NCBI RefSeq assembly: GCF_048544455.1
Contig: NC_133537.1
Coordinates: forward strand, 68,915,634 to 68,979,633
Length of the DNA stretch: 64,000 nt
Source of the DNA: Silene latifolia
Taxonomy: Eukaryota > Streptophyta > Magnoliopsida > Caryophyllales > Caryophyllaceae
Direction of reading: 5' to 3'
This document shows, piece after piece, positions 1 to 11,880 of the stretch (the stretch's first letter is position 1; every line of letters starts with the position of its first letter). The position numbers and the translations under genes are program-made. Below the pieces are notes generated by a model. It was not told where the DNA came from and made no database searches. It saw only the letters and a program-made list of their open reading frames with translations.

Positions 1-73
1 AATCATTTCAAGCAATTACAAGAAAAGTCGGAAAATCAAAGTTCAAAAAATGAAATAGACACAAGGTTCATAC

Positions 74-2220
74 CTGACGACCTCGACCGCCGACAAGCGC
101 CTCGACGGCAGTAGCTCGCAACCGGTTGGCCACCCTCTATAACGCCACAAACCGAGACAGCGCAACCTGCATTTTAAAAAAAGAAGTTCCCAATAATTGA
201 ATAAGTTCAATCAAAGGTGTTCTTACACAAAAATCATGCAAATTAGAGGCTCACCCTCCGAATCAGATGCTGCCAATCGTCCAGGCCAGCATCCGTCACA
301 GCCACGTCAAAGTCACGCAGCTCGGAGATCGTCGTCCTCCCGGTCGTGTCAGTGTACTCAAGGGTCTCGGGGTACTCTGGGGGCTCGATGCCCGCCGCCT
401 CAACCTCCTGCAAAGTCAAATGTTTCTCGTTAATCGATGATCTTTCATCGTATTCTCAAAATCAAAAATAAAGGAAGGATAAAGCACTTACCACAACCGG
501 CCAGTACGCCAACCTCCCGTAGAGGAACGCCGAGTAGTCCTCACCAGGAAGAAGGAGGGATTCACCACCAACGCCAGCCAAGTCAGCCTCCCTCTCGGCC
601 TCGAAGGCTCCCCGAACATCGTCTAGGAGGATCAATGGGAACCGTCAGGATATCCCGAGAGCACTGATGAGCCAGGCGCTCGCCCAAGTACCACACAGGA
701 CCCATCGACGTCCTCAACAACAGCTGGCTCGAGCTCCTAGGTCGAAGGACCTCAGCCACAAAAGGAGGCGCTCCAGTGTACTCCGCCCAAGGCCTGGGCA
801 CCCACTGGACAAGACAAACAAGGAATCATTCTTATGATTGGTTAAAAGTAATAAAGAAGCAAAATGAATATAAGTGAGATGTTCACGCTGTCCAGCTGAA
901 GAGTGTTCGCGTCCCGCCGGTAAACACCGTGAGAGGAACGCTTGCTCCTCGTCCGACACATCACCCAATCCCTCATGACGGGATAGGCCTTCTCCAGCGG
1001 CTCCGTCCTCTTGGGCAAGAGGCTCGGAAAGTAGGAGTACACCCACGCCTGTAAAGCAAGATAGTCAATAAACGATCTTTCGTAATTTGATAAGGAAAAG
1101 AATGGATTTTAGTCTAGATGAAGGTTCATACCTCCAGCAGCAGACCAGGGCCTACAGCACCAGGAGAAGTCCACTTCTCCATCAACTTCGGACGAACCAT
1201 GGCCCTCATGAAACGGATGAGGACGGTAAAACCAGCAGTGACCCAGTCCCAACGCCCTAGGGAGCTCAGGTCAGAAAGGAAGGGAAGAAGCTTCGTCGAC
1301 AGCCTCTCTCCCTTGTCTCCGAGGTAGATCGAAGACAGAAACCACCAAAGCCACAAACGGGCCCTCTGCTCGTCATGTACGGGAGGAGGAGCCGTCTCTC
1401 TCCGTCGATCACCACCGGCGCCGGGGTCTTCCCCCAAAGTAGTCTCGGACATAGGAACGGGCACCAAACCAGGCCATCATGTGACCTTCGGCGACAAGTT
1501 CCAGCCGATCAACCTCCTAGCCTCGGCCGAGTCCACCCTCATGGCAGTCTCCGGCCACTCCACCGCCTCAGTCCCACACGGCAGGCCAGAAATCATGCCG
1601 TAGTCCTCCAAAGTGACTCCCACCTCACCAAAAGGCATGTGAAAAGTGGAAGTCGTGTCCCAGAATCGGTCCAAGAAAGCGCGGACCAGGCTAAGGTTAG
1701 CCCGCAGCTTCCTCTTTGCGATATCCCTCCAAGCCTGCACCAAGGCACCGAACGCTCCCTGCTCAATCATGTGGCGCTCCTCCGCTGACAGCCTCTCGTA
1801 GCACTCCATCGTCGTCGTGTACCCCGAAAATGACCTGATGTTCCCGGCCTCCTATTGCGATTTGAAACAAAAGCTATCTTTAATTTTGAATGAAATTGGG
1901 AAAGATATGAGCAAATGAAATGAAGGAAGATGAATGATGAGGGATGAATTTAAGATTACTAAACTCTTCACCGTCCTGTAGGACAGGTGACCCTCCGCAG
2001 CCCAAAGCAAGTGCCTGCTGTCCCAGGTCTCAGCCCACGCGGGTGCTCTCCTCAGCTGACGACCTCCTCGTCTCACGTTGGCCCGCCTCGGGGCCTCCTC
2101 CTCCTCAACAGCCTCCTCCTCGTGGACCTCGTCACCAATAGCCATCACCGCGGCGGTGAAAGCCTCCTCCAAAGCCTCCTCGATAACACGAGAAGGGTCA
2201 ACAGCAGTGTCTATCTCCAT
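74..2220 (-). pseudogene. Spliced plant-mobile-domain (PMD) gene, antisense inside element B, disrupted
   Basis: A multi-exon minus-strand gene of the plant mobile domain family (PF10536; relatives of Arabidopsis MAIN/MAIL1). Exons by splice signals: 1972-2220, 1132-1851, 887-1048, 492-804, 255-407, 74-167; it may continue past the left edge. The acidic N-terminus is followed by typical PMD segments (FHMPFGEVGVTLEDYGMISG near 1610-1670; SLGRWDWVTAGF near 1230; WVYSYFPSL near 1030). It is damaged: an in-frame TGA at 1477-1479 (or two compensating indels there), a one-base frameshift near 625-650, and a TAG near 139-141. Exon phases otherwise agree. It lies head-on to B's 3' LTR, where Tat-type elements carry antisense ORFs. 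Function unknown; probably captured by the element and now decaying. Confidence 0.75.
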
Positions 2221-4041
2221 AAGAGCCCTCCCAGAAGTAGAAGCCTCATCACCTGCAACGTTAAAGTATTTTAGGTCGCGTCACGTAACGATAAGCCTGG
2301 ATTAGGGGACTTTCAACCCTTCGGAAGCCCTGAAATCGCTCTTTTCTCGCCATCTTTGGCTATATTCTCACAAACCCGATCACTCATGTGGTAGTTAGGC
2401 TCGAGTCAAGCCTAAGTTGAAGCCTAGTCATGGGTTCGAGTCGAAATTTCGGCAGCATTTTGTTATAACGGCGATTATGCCCTAGAAAAGTGCCCTGAAA
2501 AAGCCGTCACAAACCAAAATTCCGAGATGGTAGGAAGTTTACCCATCATCCAAGGATTCCAAATGTCAAGTTTTATCGCAAATGGGCAATCCTAAGGCCA
2601 TTTTCGAAGCAATTTACGGTTTAGCTGTGAAACCGTCTCAATTTCGCTCAAATGCTCAAAACTCAACGAAAATTCGAAACAAATACATGGTTATGATCCT
2701 TATACAACCAATTAGCCATTTACAAGATCAATTTTGCAAGGCAAGATCATTTGGGGGAAAAGCCCCAAATTTTCGACATTTTAGGGTTGAAAACCCTAAT
2801 TTTGACGATCAAATTCATCCATTATTGAAGATTAATGCAAGAATGATATACATACCTCGATTAGTCATGATGAATGCAAGCTTTTGGATCAAATTTTGGC
2901 GGAAATGGTTAAGATTTGAGAGAGAAATTGTTAATTTGTGTTTCGAACAAATGAATTGGAGTCCCTCTGTTTATCGCGTTTTTACGCAGAAAAGACACAC
3001 TCAGGAATAGACGCAGCAGGCGCTGTGCCTCTTCCAAGAGACGCAGCTCTTGCTGCGCCTCTTCCTGAGGTTCCCTTCATACGAGTTTTCAAAAATTCGT
3101 TATGAGTTCGTTATTTGTGGGCCCATCTTTGGTGCGCCTCTTCCTCGATGCCGTTATATCTTTTTTGGTCCGTTTGACGATTAATCTTCGTTCAGACCCG
3201 CATTTCTAAGCCAACTGCAGACTATTATACGTTATTTATCGCTTCCAAGACCTTTGCTTGTCACAACGAGCCGGTATTCCTTCACGGGTGTTTCGACATG
3301 CCTTCATTATATTCCCCCAGCGAGAGTAAGTGGACAGACAATCCCTCTCGAGACATGGAGATAAATTCCTGATTATGTTCCCAGCGAGAGTAAGTGGATC
3401 AACAATCACTCTCGAGACATGGAGATAAATTCCTGATAAGGTTCCCAACACGAGAGTTCGCGACATACAATCGTCCTTCTCATGTCCTTCCGAAGTTTGT
3501 TTGAAGACGACCCAAGCAGATTTCTCCCAGCAGTTCCCGCCTTTGTCCTGCTACTCGCAATATTTCTTGTCTCCCCGCGGAGTGCGATAAGGTGTCGTTC
3601 TCCCGAAGTTCCCAAACCAGTAGAGTTCCTACACTCGAGCCTTAGTTACCCCTTAGTTTGAAATTATATTCGGGCCTCCTTCCCGTTGATGCTTTCCTTT
3701 AGGGTCCCACACCCTAGTACCAATCCTTACTTATCTTTTAGGTCTTACCCCTTAGCTCCTACGCTTACCCTTAACTCCTATGCACCTCCAGAAACGTCTC
3801 TCAAGAAGTTTCAGGTATGATCTCTTCTTATGGCTGGCGAGCCTCCTCACATAGTCTAATGGACTTTAAACGACCCTCCCCAATAGTCGACAGACTCTAA
3901 AATGTTCCCGACGACAGGTCCTTGGCTCAGACCCCTTGAGCCGCCTCGCGTCGCCATAGTCGTCAAGTTGTAATCTTCGATTGACCTGATGGCTATACTT
4001 TGACTTTCGCCTTGTCCAAGCCTCAGTCAAAGTGGGGGCTC
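2221..4041 (+). other. Element B 3' untranslated region with a 64-bp tandem duplication and polypurine tract
   Basis: No credible coding sequence. It holds two 64-bp direct repeats (about 3316-3379 and 3380-3443) with the core GCGAGAGTAAGTGGA and CTCGAGACATGGAG, differing at a few bases. It also holds an upstream copy (3009-3065) of the GACGCAGCA/TGCGCCTCTTCC module that recurs in the LTR. It ends in the polypurine tract that primes plus-strand DNA synthesis. An open stretch at 2582-3010 has no recognisable protein features and is not called. Confidence 0.6.
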
Positions 4042-6427
4042 TGTAGATACCTCATTTCTGCACCTTCCGCAAACCACCCGGTGATGATTGGGCCGCATGT
4101 TTGGTACGCGGAATGATTTGTGACAATTCGTAAGTTTATCATCAAGCGATTGCTCAAACACTGATGTCTACCTCTTAGTTGTCATCTACGCGCCGATACG
4201 ATCGTTTTGACAGTAATTAGAGTACATTTGGAGTCCGGGCCTAAAACCGTCTTCATTTTCTGATAACCGTTAAATCCCGAGTCAGAATGTTCTGGAATGT
4301 TCCGGATATTTCTATTCCATATTTTATAAATATTTTACAATCTTTTATTCTTTGGTAAACAATTTCCCGTAATATTCATACAAAATATTAAGGAAAACCA
4401 AATTATCCCGTCATTCCTTAACTTGAACACGGAAATCTTTCTTCCGCATAAGGAAACCACTTGGGAACAGACGCAGCAGGTGATGCGCCTCTTCCAAGAG
4501 ACGCAGTGCATGTTGTGCCTCTTCCCAAGTCTTTTTCTGCGTATTTTTTCGTATCTTTTCATATCTTTTCGAGATTCACTTCCAAAGTCTCTCCGAAAAC
4601 CCTATTCCTTCACGTGATTAGTATAAATAGGAGCCTTCGCTCCTCATATTCCTCACGCGAGTGTCCGCCCTTCTCTTCTCCCTTTGCATTCTAGACCACG
4701 TTCTTACTTTTTGGCGTCTACGTGCTTGAACTTTCGACCATGTAAGCTCGTATCTTTCTGAGTAACAGCCTCGTTTTGCATGACCGACCAATTTGACCAA
4801 CTCCACAACTAATCAACTTAATTAATCTAATCGTTTTCCTCTTACGAGGGCACTTTCGTTACATTCGAGTCGAGCATCACTAATCGTAAACTTAGTTCAT
4901 CTCGTTTCGTCAAACATGTAAGTCTGAGGGTGTAAATCCTCCTTTATTTATTGTTATTTACTTTTTGTATCATTAATGTGAGGTTTATGTCGAAAATACT
5001 TCTTAAAACCGATTTATAAAACCGTGCTTTAAAACCCTTTTTTACGGATTACCAGAAGACAAACCGTCGAGAAAGGACGCAAAGAATGCTGCACCTCTTG
5101 AAGGAGCATTACTGCTGCGCCTCTTCGTGAGGCCGCCATGATTCTGCTTCCTTTCTTCTTCCTTCGTCCTCTGTAATTCGTCTTCTTTATTTGTTTTCGT
5201 TTGTTTTCTTTAATTCTTTGGTACAATAACATAGTCATCTCACATGTATATTATTTATCATTCATTAGTATATAATTCGTCATTAAAATCCGACTTAAAT
5301 CCCAAGTAATCTCATATTTGCGGGTTTTCGTCATTAAAATCAATCCGAGTTGTAGAGATTCAATTCGTTCATATTGAGTTTCTGGAATTCAACCTTTGAT
5401 ATATTTTCATCTGTCTATTGTCATATTCGTCATATTTGTCATTAATTCGTTGTGTTTAACCTAATTAATTCACCTATGTCGCTAATCAATCGTTCATCCA
5501 TGTAAATAATTCATCTTAATTCCGTCTCATCCATGTTTCGTTGCTTTTATGACTCATTCATATGTAATTAATGAATTAAATCACTTCCATCCGAGTCAAA
5601 TATATTAATCAATCCTTAAAATCACCAATTAATGTTAACAATTTGCAGTTCCGGCTTCACAGCCAGAACTCACCCTTGGAACAGACGCAGCAACTGCTGC
5701 GCCTCTTCCAAAGGGCGCAGTCCTACTGCGCCTGTTCCAGGTTGAGTTCTGCCTTGACCTAGTTAATTAGTCTACGTATTCAATTAACTATTAACTGTAT
5801 TATCACCTTAATTTCTGTTCGTAATTCCTTTATTCATTCTTTTTCTCAAATTATCCGTTTTAAAGGTATTTTCGACATAAATCGCTAAACCCGATGTAAT
5901 TATTGTAATTTTTATTATTGTAATTTTCTTTATTGTATTTATCATTGTGTTTTGTATCATTTGTATGCCTTCACATGTAATTGAACATAAATTTCTACTT
6001 TGACTAAATTGTTTGCTAATTAATTGTTCACCGACTTAGTCTAATCTTCACATGCTAGGATTAAAACTTGGATGTTGCATTGCATGCATATAATCGACGA
6101 TATATCGAGTATGAATAACTTCCCTAATCATTAGTAGAGGCCGCTATCGAGGCGGGCGGGATTAGGTGTTCGATCAAAAGAGCTTCCTAATACGTACCCT
6201 CACCCCTTACTCCAGATCTCTGTGAACATCTGTGTTCATTGACATCCACGAGAGTCATTCTAGACATAGAATGCTAAGGGTAACGAGTTCTTAGTGTTCA
6301 TGTCTCTACTTTGTGTCTTGACATGACACGAGGTATTCGAACGGTTCCAATTTCCCATAAAAATTGGTGGCGACTCCACAAATGCAAACGCTTGTTTCGC
6401 AAGCGCCCCCATGGCCCCATGTCCACA
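4042..6427 (+). repeat. 3' LTR of element B
   Basis: A 2,386-bp LTR with TG...CA ends, directly after the polypurine tract. It carries repeated modules built on GACGCAGCA and TGCGCCTCTTCC (4467-4527, about 5070-5135, 5679-5743). Near its 3' end (6364-6378) is GGTGGCGACTCC, resembling the primer-binding motif of these elements. The same arrangement and the same CATGTCCACA terminus occur in the LTR of element A, so A and B are related families. No second B LTR is in the window. Confidence 0.85.
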
Positions 6428-6809
6428 CCTAGTAGACTCAGCCTCTGAATCAGCCACGACTTTGTGATAAAATAGTGGGAAGGGGACCTTGACTGGGACA
6501 TCATGAGCGTTAGGAGCTACGACAGACTCTGACTCCGACTCAGACTCAGACTCAGATCCTTCTTCACTTTCCTCCTTGAACATAGGGCCTTCTCCAGTTG
6601 TTATCTTGAAAATGTGGCCTTGGCGATCGGTCCACTTGACGGTCTTCCTCCAGCCTTGGGTAGCTTTTTCCAGGTCAGTATCGGAGATCAAGGCGGTTGG
6701 ATCAAATTGATTGTCTTTCAGAGCGATGTTGATGATGTCCTCATAGTCGAGGTGTTTGACATTATCTTCCCCAAAGAGGAGTGTGACAGCTTGTCCGTCG
6801 AGGCATGGT
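6428..6809 (-). pseudogene. Element A polyprotein fragment between insertions B and C
   Basis: An open minus-strand frame continuing A's post-protease segment. It opens with CLDGQAVTLLFGEDN and has an acidic Glu-Ser repeat (6514-6570) and FPLFYHKVVADSEAE before reaching the LTR of B. The open frame itself extends to 6260 and up to 6862, but residues past 6427 and before 6809 are translated LTR sequence of B and C, not A protein. No known domain recognised; the segment sits between protease and the expected reverse transcriptase. Confidence 0.7.
6805..6809. repeat. Left target-site duplication of element C (ATGGT)
   Basis: ATGGT directly precedes the 5' LTR of C and recurs at 17982-17986 directly after its 3' LTR. 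Five bases is the normal size for Ty3/gypsy integration. This fixes both boundaries of C to the base. Confidence 0.95.
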
Positions 6810-8299
6810 TGATACGTGCCTAATGTATAGTCTTTTTGGCCTATTTCAGCACGTATTTCCATGCATTTCTATGCTATTTTTATAGTATTTTGCCCCGAAT
6901 TGGCTACTTTGGTGTATTTTGTCCTTTTTGTAGGGATAATCGCGGAAGTAGCGGAACCATGCCCTTTTTCTGTCCTTTTTGCATGCATTTAGAGGAGACG
7001 GGAGTATCCCAGAGTGAGATGTTGCACTGAGAAGTGTCGTCGCACGCATTACGAGGTACTTGGGTGAAGACGTAAGCTGAATTGAAGATCCAAGTGGTCT
7101 ATCGAGCTGTTTGGAGGACGATCGAAGGGTTCCAAGGCTCCTTAAGGCTCGATCGAGAGGCTCATTCCTCGATCGAGTAGTCTGCACCTGACCAAGACCT
7201 CGATCGAGTGACCAGTTGTTCGATCGAGGAGGTTCTGCTGAGCTGATGGTCGATCGAGTAGTCTAATCTACTCGATCGAGAGGCTTTTGACGCTATGGGC
7301 TTTAATTAGCCGTGTTTGGTTTATTCTGGATAACACTTAGACTTTTCCTATTTAACCAAGTATTACTAGGTTAATTAGGTATCACTTTTTACTCTAAGAC
7401 TATCTCTTTTTACTATGATTCATATTAGAAAAACCTACTGTTACTTTTACGTTGCTTTCACCTTGGGATTATTGCCTTTTCGGATTTCGTTCTTTACGCC
7501 GGAATTTCTCGGATTGTAATTCTCTTCCCCTTTTTAATAATAATTAACCTTCTTTTGTTGTTTTAATTCCTGTTTTATGTTATTGTTTTCATTCCTTCTT
7601 GCCCTAATCATTATCATTGCTCTTTATTATTATTCCGCTATGTTTTCTGCTGGAAATTTACATGCTGTTAGATTAGTTATGAATATGAGTAGCTAAACCT
7701 CTTCATGTTGGGATTAGGGGATCTGCGGTAGAATAATGACGACGTAGTAAATGAATTAGACGAACCGATTTAAGAGACTCTGTCACTATAGCAATATAAC
7801 TGTAATCACCGACCTAGTTGAGTGCACGCTTCTATGTCACCTATTAAACTGGCTACAATTAACCCTGGATCGAAAGATTGGATTAAATAGGCCTGCTATA
7901 AACAGTAGACTACCCTAATGAGGACGAAAGCTAAGTTAGTGGTGTTTTAGGGTGGGAAGTGGACCGAAAGGACCTTCTAATATCCGTCTCACAGTTAGTT
8001 CGTCTGAGTCATTTACTGCTAAGTTGTTAAACTGCCGTTGTGAACCGAAGTCCCGACATGCCTCTCTCTTATTGATAGTTTAATTCATTTTCCTGCTTAT
8101 CTGCTTTCCTCTTTATTTCTCTTCCTTCAAACTCCGTAGTTAGAAACCAAAAATTAATCAACCCCAATTGTTACTTTAGAATTAGGAATAGATAGCTGTA
8201 GTTACATTCCTCCCTGTGGATTCGATACTCGACTGCCTCTACTACATATTAGTTGAGACCGTTAGGTTTATTTTTGACAGGTACGCGACAGACGTGTCA
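6810..8299 (+). repeat. 5' LTR of element C
   Basis: A 1,490-bp LTR with TG...CA ends. It differs from the 3' LTR at roughly a dozen places, mostly short indels or swaps at CTG/CAG trinucleotides. A cluster of seven CGATCGA-centred palindromes occupies 7118-7280, spaced about 20-30 bp. Confidence 0.93.
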
Positions 8300-8304
8300 A
8301 ATTT

Positions 8305-8322
8305 TGGCGCCGTTGCCGGGGA
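8305..8322 (+). promoter_or_regulatory. Primer-binding site of element C (tRNA-Asp type)
   Basis: TGGCGCCGTTGCCGGGGA starts six bases after the 5' LTR end. It is complementary to a tRNA 3' end closing in CCA and fits plant tRNA-Asp, the primer usually reported for Athila elements. It would prime minus-strand cDNA synthesis. Confidence 0.88.
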
Positions 8323-8426
8323 GACAATTGTTCCAATTACTAGCTGTTTTATTTTTAATTCTCCTTTTTAGTTTAAGGAACTTCGTTCCTTAGGCTATTC
8401 TCATATCTTGTCTGTAGTTTCGTCTT

Positions 8427-10445
8427 ATGCGCAGGTCGCAAGGTGGTCCACTGCTACCTTTTGATCCCGAGATTGAGAGATCCTGTCGCGCAAAGAGGAG
8501 ACTATTTCGAGAACAACAGGAAGAGGAAGAGCCCAGTTCTCGCGGCAATTTTTACGAGAACGAGCTTTTCGAAGACAACCCGCCGTCTTCTCCAGTTTCC
8601 GACTATTCACTTGAGTCCATCACTTTCCCAGAATTTCCCGAAATGGCCGAGGAAGCTACCATTGCTAGTCACTCCGAGCCCACCGCTGACAATCTTTATA
8701 AGGGGTTCGAACTGCCTGGAGATGCTAGGAAGTTCGAGCCTAAGCCGTCTTACATCAGCATGGTAGAGAAAAATCAGTTCGGGGGGGCCGCGAAGGAAGA
8801 TGCAGCTCAACATATGGAGACTTTCATTGATTACTGCTGCTCCATACCACCTCCCACTGGCGTGACAGCTGACCAGATCAAAGAAACGATGTTCATTTTC
8901 TCACTCCGCGATGCTGCGCGGGAGTGGTACAGGGATTTGGACAAAGCTGCTCACGGCATAACAGATTGGAATTCGCTAGCATTGGCATTTTATAAGAAAT
9001 ATTTCTCTGCTTCGAGAACCATAGCCATCAGAGCTCAGATAACCAGTTTCAAGCAGGGTCCCGACGAGAACTTCCACGAGGCATGGCTTCGTTTTAAGAA
9101 ACTAGTGCGTACCATACCACACCACGGTTTCGAGAAATGGAGTTTATGCAACCATTTTTACAATGGTTTATATGATGATCAGAGGGCTATATTAGATGCT
9201 GCAGCCAACGGTCGATTTTCCGACAACTTGGGGCCGACGAAAGGTTGGAAAATAATAGATGATTTAGCCACTCATAGGGCTGAATACGGGAACTCAAGAG
9301 GAAACCAAAGGAGAGCTGCTGAATCCTCTTCAGTGGCTGCGTTAGAGGCCCTTACTGCTAGGTTCGACAAGTACGAACTAGGGGGAGCTCTCAAACCAGG
9401 GATGTACCAGGTTAATGCCATGACAGACGGTCCTTTCGTCTGTACGAGATGTGGGGTAGATGGACATGTCGCTGATTATTGTCCTAGTCCTTATGAGCAA
9501 TGTGCTGCCTTTCAACATTACAGGCAAAACAACACTCATTATGAGCCGAATATCCACCCCAATTTGAGGTGGAGTAACCAGAACAACGTGCTCAATCCCA
9601 CCGCTCCTTCGAATCAGCAGCAGCCCTATATCCCTCCACACCAGAAGCAACAAGGCTATCAGAAGCCTCCGTCTTTCAACCCTCCTAACCAAGGTGCTTC
9701 GTCATCTGGTGGGATGAGCGAGATCGGTGAGTTGAAGTCCATGATGCAGTCCATTGCAAAGCAATTACAGCAGAAGGACACGGCATTCAAGGCACTTGAG
9801 ACTCAAGTTGCCCAATTGGCTGAAAATCAATCCTCGAGAAAAGCCGGTCATTTGCCAACTCAAAATGACAAGAATCCAAATGAGACGGTGCATTTGATAG
9901 AGTTGAGAAGCGGTCTCTCTTACGAAGGACCAGAAATGAAGAAATCAGACTCGGGGGAAGCTGTTACTGATGATGAACAGTGTTCTGTTCAGAGAAAAGG
10001 ACCTACGACACAGGAATTACTCGATCGATCAAGTCCAGTCTTCAAACAGATTCGATCGAGTGGAATTGGTAAGGAAGCTGGTCGATCGAGTGAGCACAGT
10101 GCTCGATCGAATGGAAAGGAAGACGAGGTTGTTCGATCGAGTGGGGATGTTGCTCGATCGACCACAGTTGCTGAAGAAAGTGCTCGATCGAGTGGACACA
10201 CTGCTCGATCGAGTGATATGAATGACGGGAAGCTTATTCGAGAGCCTGCTAGTGCTCGTTTAAGCGATGAATTACCAGAAAGACCTCGTTCGAGAGGTAA
10301 GAAGCGTCGAAGGATCGAACTCGCTCCGGAAGATACTTTGGAGGCGAGAAACAAGGGACTCGAAATTCCAATTACGGTTCCCTTCCGAGGCGGCTGCGAG
10401 AATACTAAGATTAATCAACGGTTTAGCAAATTTGTTGAGCCGTGA
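8427..10445 (+). CDS. Athila-type Gag polyprotein, intact, 672 aa
   Basis: Capsid/nucleocapsid protein of element C. The ORF opens about 105 bases after the primer-binding site with MRRSQGGPLLPFDPE. The retrotransposon gag domain spans about residues 100-270 (REWYRDLDKAAHGITDWNSL, then FHEAWLRFKKLVRTIPHHGF). A CCHC-like knuckle near residue 340 reads CTRCGVDGHVADYC. A Gln/Pro-rich linker and a possible coiled coil (about 430-475) follow. Residues about 530-600 are unusual: the DNA carries eight TCGATCGA words, read as repeated Arg-Ser-Ser. The ORF ends TGA just before the protease region in another frame. No damage seen, so it could serve as Gag for relatives. Confidence 0.88.
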   Translation: MRRSQGGPLLPFDPEIERSCRAKRRLFREQQEEEEPSSRGNFYENELFEDNPPSSPVSDYSLESITFPEFPEMAEEATIASHSEPTADNLYKGFELPGDARKFEPKPSYISMVEKNQFGGAAKEDAAQHMETFIDYCCSIPPPTGVTADQIKETMFIFSLRDAAREWYRDLDKAAHGITDWNSLALAFYKKYFSASRTIAIRAQITSFKQGPDENFHEAWLRFKKLVRTIPHHGFEKWSLCNHFYNGLYDDQRAILDAAANGRFSDNLGPTKGWKIIDDLATHRAEYGNSRGNQRRAAESSSVAALEALTARFDKYELGGALKPGMYQVNAMTDGPFVCTRCGVDGHVADYCPSPYEQCAAFQHYRQNNTHYEPNIHPNLRWSNQNNVLNPTAPSNQQQPYIPPHQKQQGYQKPPSFNPPNQGASSSGGMSEIGELKSMMQSIAKQLQQKDTAFKALETQVAQLAENQSSRKAGHLPTQNDKNPNETVHLIELRSGLSYEGPEMKKSDSGEAVTDDEQCSVQRKGPTTQELLDRSSPVFKQIRSSGIGKEAGRSSEHSARSNGKEDEVVRSSGDVARSTTVAEESARSSGHTARSSDMNDGKLIREPASARLSDELPERPRSRGKKRRRIELAPEDTLEARNKGLEIPITVPFRGGCENTKINQRFSKFVEP

Positions 10446-11178
10446 AGAGTTTGGAAGTTTCCGTGCCGTTCGAGTTGCTTATGAAGGTACCCTCTTACTT
10501 ACGATTTATGAAAGATATTTTAGCACGTAAGAGGACCGTTAATGATAATGAGATCTGTAGCCTTGGCGAGATGGGGTCACCTGTCTCAAAATAAGTTACC
10601 TCTTAAGCAATCAGACCCGGGTAGTTTTTCGATCCCCTGTCACATAGGTATGAGTTTGATTGATAATGCGCTATGCGATTTAGGCGCTAGCGTAAGTGTA
10701 CTACCTTTGTCTCTAGCTAAGAGACTTGGTGTGACCAAGCTGAGTTGCACCAATATGGTATGCCCGAGATGGCCGACCGTAGTCTTTCACGGCCACTAGG
10801 TGTAGCGGAAGACGTACCTGTTAGGATCGGGAAGTTCTTTATTCCCGTTGACTTTGTCGTCCTAGATATCCCAGAAGATGTGCATACCCCTATCATTTTA
10901 GGGAGACCATTTTTGTCCCTTTGCCCGTGCGGTGATAGATGTCGGGGAAGACTTTGACCTTCCGGGTAGGGGATGAGGAGTTGACTTTTCGTCAGTCCCA
11001 ATTCCGGAGGGCTCCCATGCAAGCTCAACCTTGCAATGCCCTCTCTTTCGTTGACCCTATTATTGACACTCCGGATGAAAGTTTGGAGAATATTGCTATT
11101 ATTGCTAACCCTCCGCCTCGGGTCGAGAGCAACAAGGAGGAAAATTCGTCTGTTGTCCTTCTTTGCAGTACGAGATGA
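10446..11178 (+). pseudogene. Athila-type protease region, frameshifted
   Basis: Aspartic-protease-like coding sequence downstream of gag, split over at least two frames. One frame (to 10799) carries ALCDLGASVSVLPLSLAKRL, with Asp-Leu-Gly at the active-site position normally Asp-[ST]-Gly. The frame at 10745-10957 carries RIGKFFIPVDFVVLDIPED and IILGRPFL, the usual downstream protease strands. A third frame (10939-11178) continues with TFRVGDEELTFRQSQ. Frames shift near 10750-10800 and 10930. No pol follows. Confidence 0.75.
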
Positions 11179-11880
11179 AGGCAAGAAAGGAGCAGTCAAA
11201 GGACAGGGTGGAACCATTGTCATTCAAACTGGAGCCAAGGAAGCCAAGGAAGCTGACAGAGCAACGAGAACAAAGACAGTTCGAACCTACATAGATTCGA
11301 ACTATGTTCCTCCTCCTCTTAGAAATTCAAGTTCATGGAAGTCAAAAAGGACGGTCGAAGATCGCGAAGTGACGTCCTCGATCGAGAAGCCCACGAAGGG
11401 GCTACTGACAGCTGATGGGAATTAAACGGGGAAATGCCCCGTGTAACAAATTGTAATAGATTTTTGGTTTGAATTTCTTTTGAATTTATTTAACTTATTA
11501 TGTTTTTAATTAGGACAACTAGCTTAGACATTCTTTTTAGCATAGAATAAGACTATAGACTGTGTTGCTGCATTTTTGGTATTTTTGGGATGTGTTTGGA
11601 TTTGTTTTACGCAGGTTTGGGGAAATACACGCATTTCGAGGAAGTACAGATGGAAATTCAAAGGAATTCACACGAGGAAGTCCTCGATCGAGTACTGTTG
11701 TACTCGATCGAATGGAAATTGGTTCGATCGAGTCTGCTGGCTACTCGATCGAGGAAGGCCACAACAGAACAGCTCGATCGAGAGGTTAGTTACTCGATCG
11801 AGTAAGAGGACATCAACAAGTCCTCGATCGAGTGACTTAAAATCACTCGATCGAGTGGATTGAACAGGGACCGAGGGAGT
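11179..11880 (+). other. Element C spacer with the second TCGATCGA cluster
   Basis: The tail of the gag-pro region (weak coding to about 11425), then non-coding DNA. One TCGATCGA word lies near 11380 and eight lie between about 11682 and 11862, spaced 18-29 bp, mostly as CTCGATCGAG. No ORF there resembles a known protein. Confidence 0.6.

Larger units (their letters stand above)
1..6427 (+). mobile_element. Element B: 3' part of a Tat-like Ty3/gypsy LTR retrotransposon
   Basis: The right end of a plus-strand LTR retrotransposon whose 5' part lies left of the window. A polypurine tract (AGTGGGGGCTC, ending at 4041) is followed by a 3' LTR (4042-6427) that opens TGTAGATACC and closes CATGTCCACA. 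Upstream are an untranslated stretch (2221-4041) and an antisense PMD pseudogene (74-2220). Just past 6427 the reading frame of minus-strand element A resumes, so B inserted into A. The partner target duplication cannot be checked because B's 5' end is outside. The Tat assignment rests on LTR ends shared with element A and on the antisense ORF position known from Tat-type elements. No B reverse transcriptase or integrase is visible here. Confidence 0.8.

Noticed and set aside
2582-3010. A 142-residue plus-strand ORF
   Set aside because: No domain, composition like non-coding AT-rich DNA, and it lies in the 3' untranslated part of element B.
6260-6862. A single 200-residue minus-strand ORF
   Set aside because: It crosses three units: residues before 6809 are LTR of C and those past 6427 are LTR of B. 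Only 6428-6809 belongs to element A.
7118-7280. Regularly spaced short repeats resembling a CRISPR array
   Set aside because: The repeated word is only 8-10 bp, spacing is irregular, it is inside an LTR of a plant retrotransposon, and no cas gene exists.
9970-10354. ORFs on both strands over the gag TCGATCGA cluster
   Set aside because: The word is palindromic, so all frames and both strands stay open. The gag frame is supported by its upstream domain; the others are shadows.
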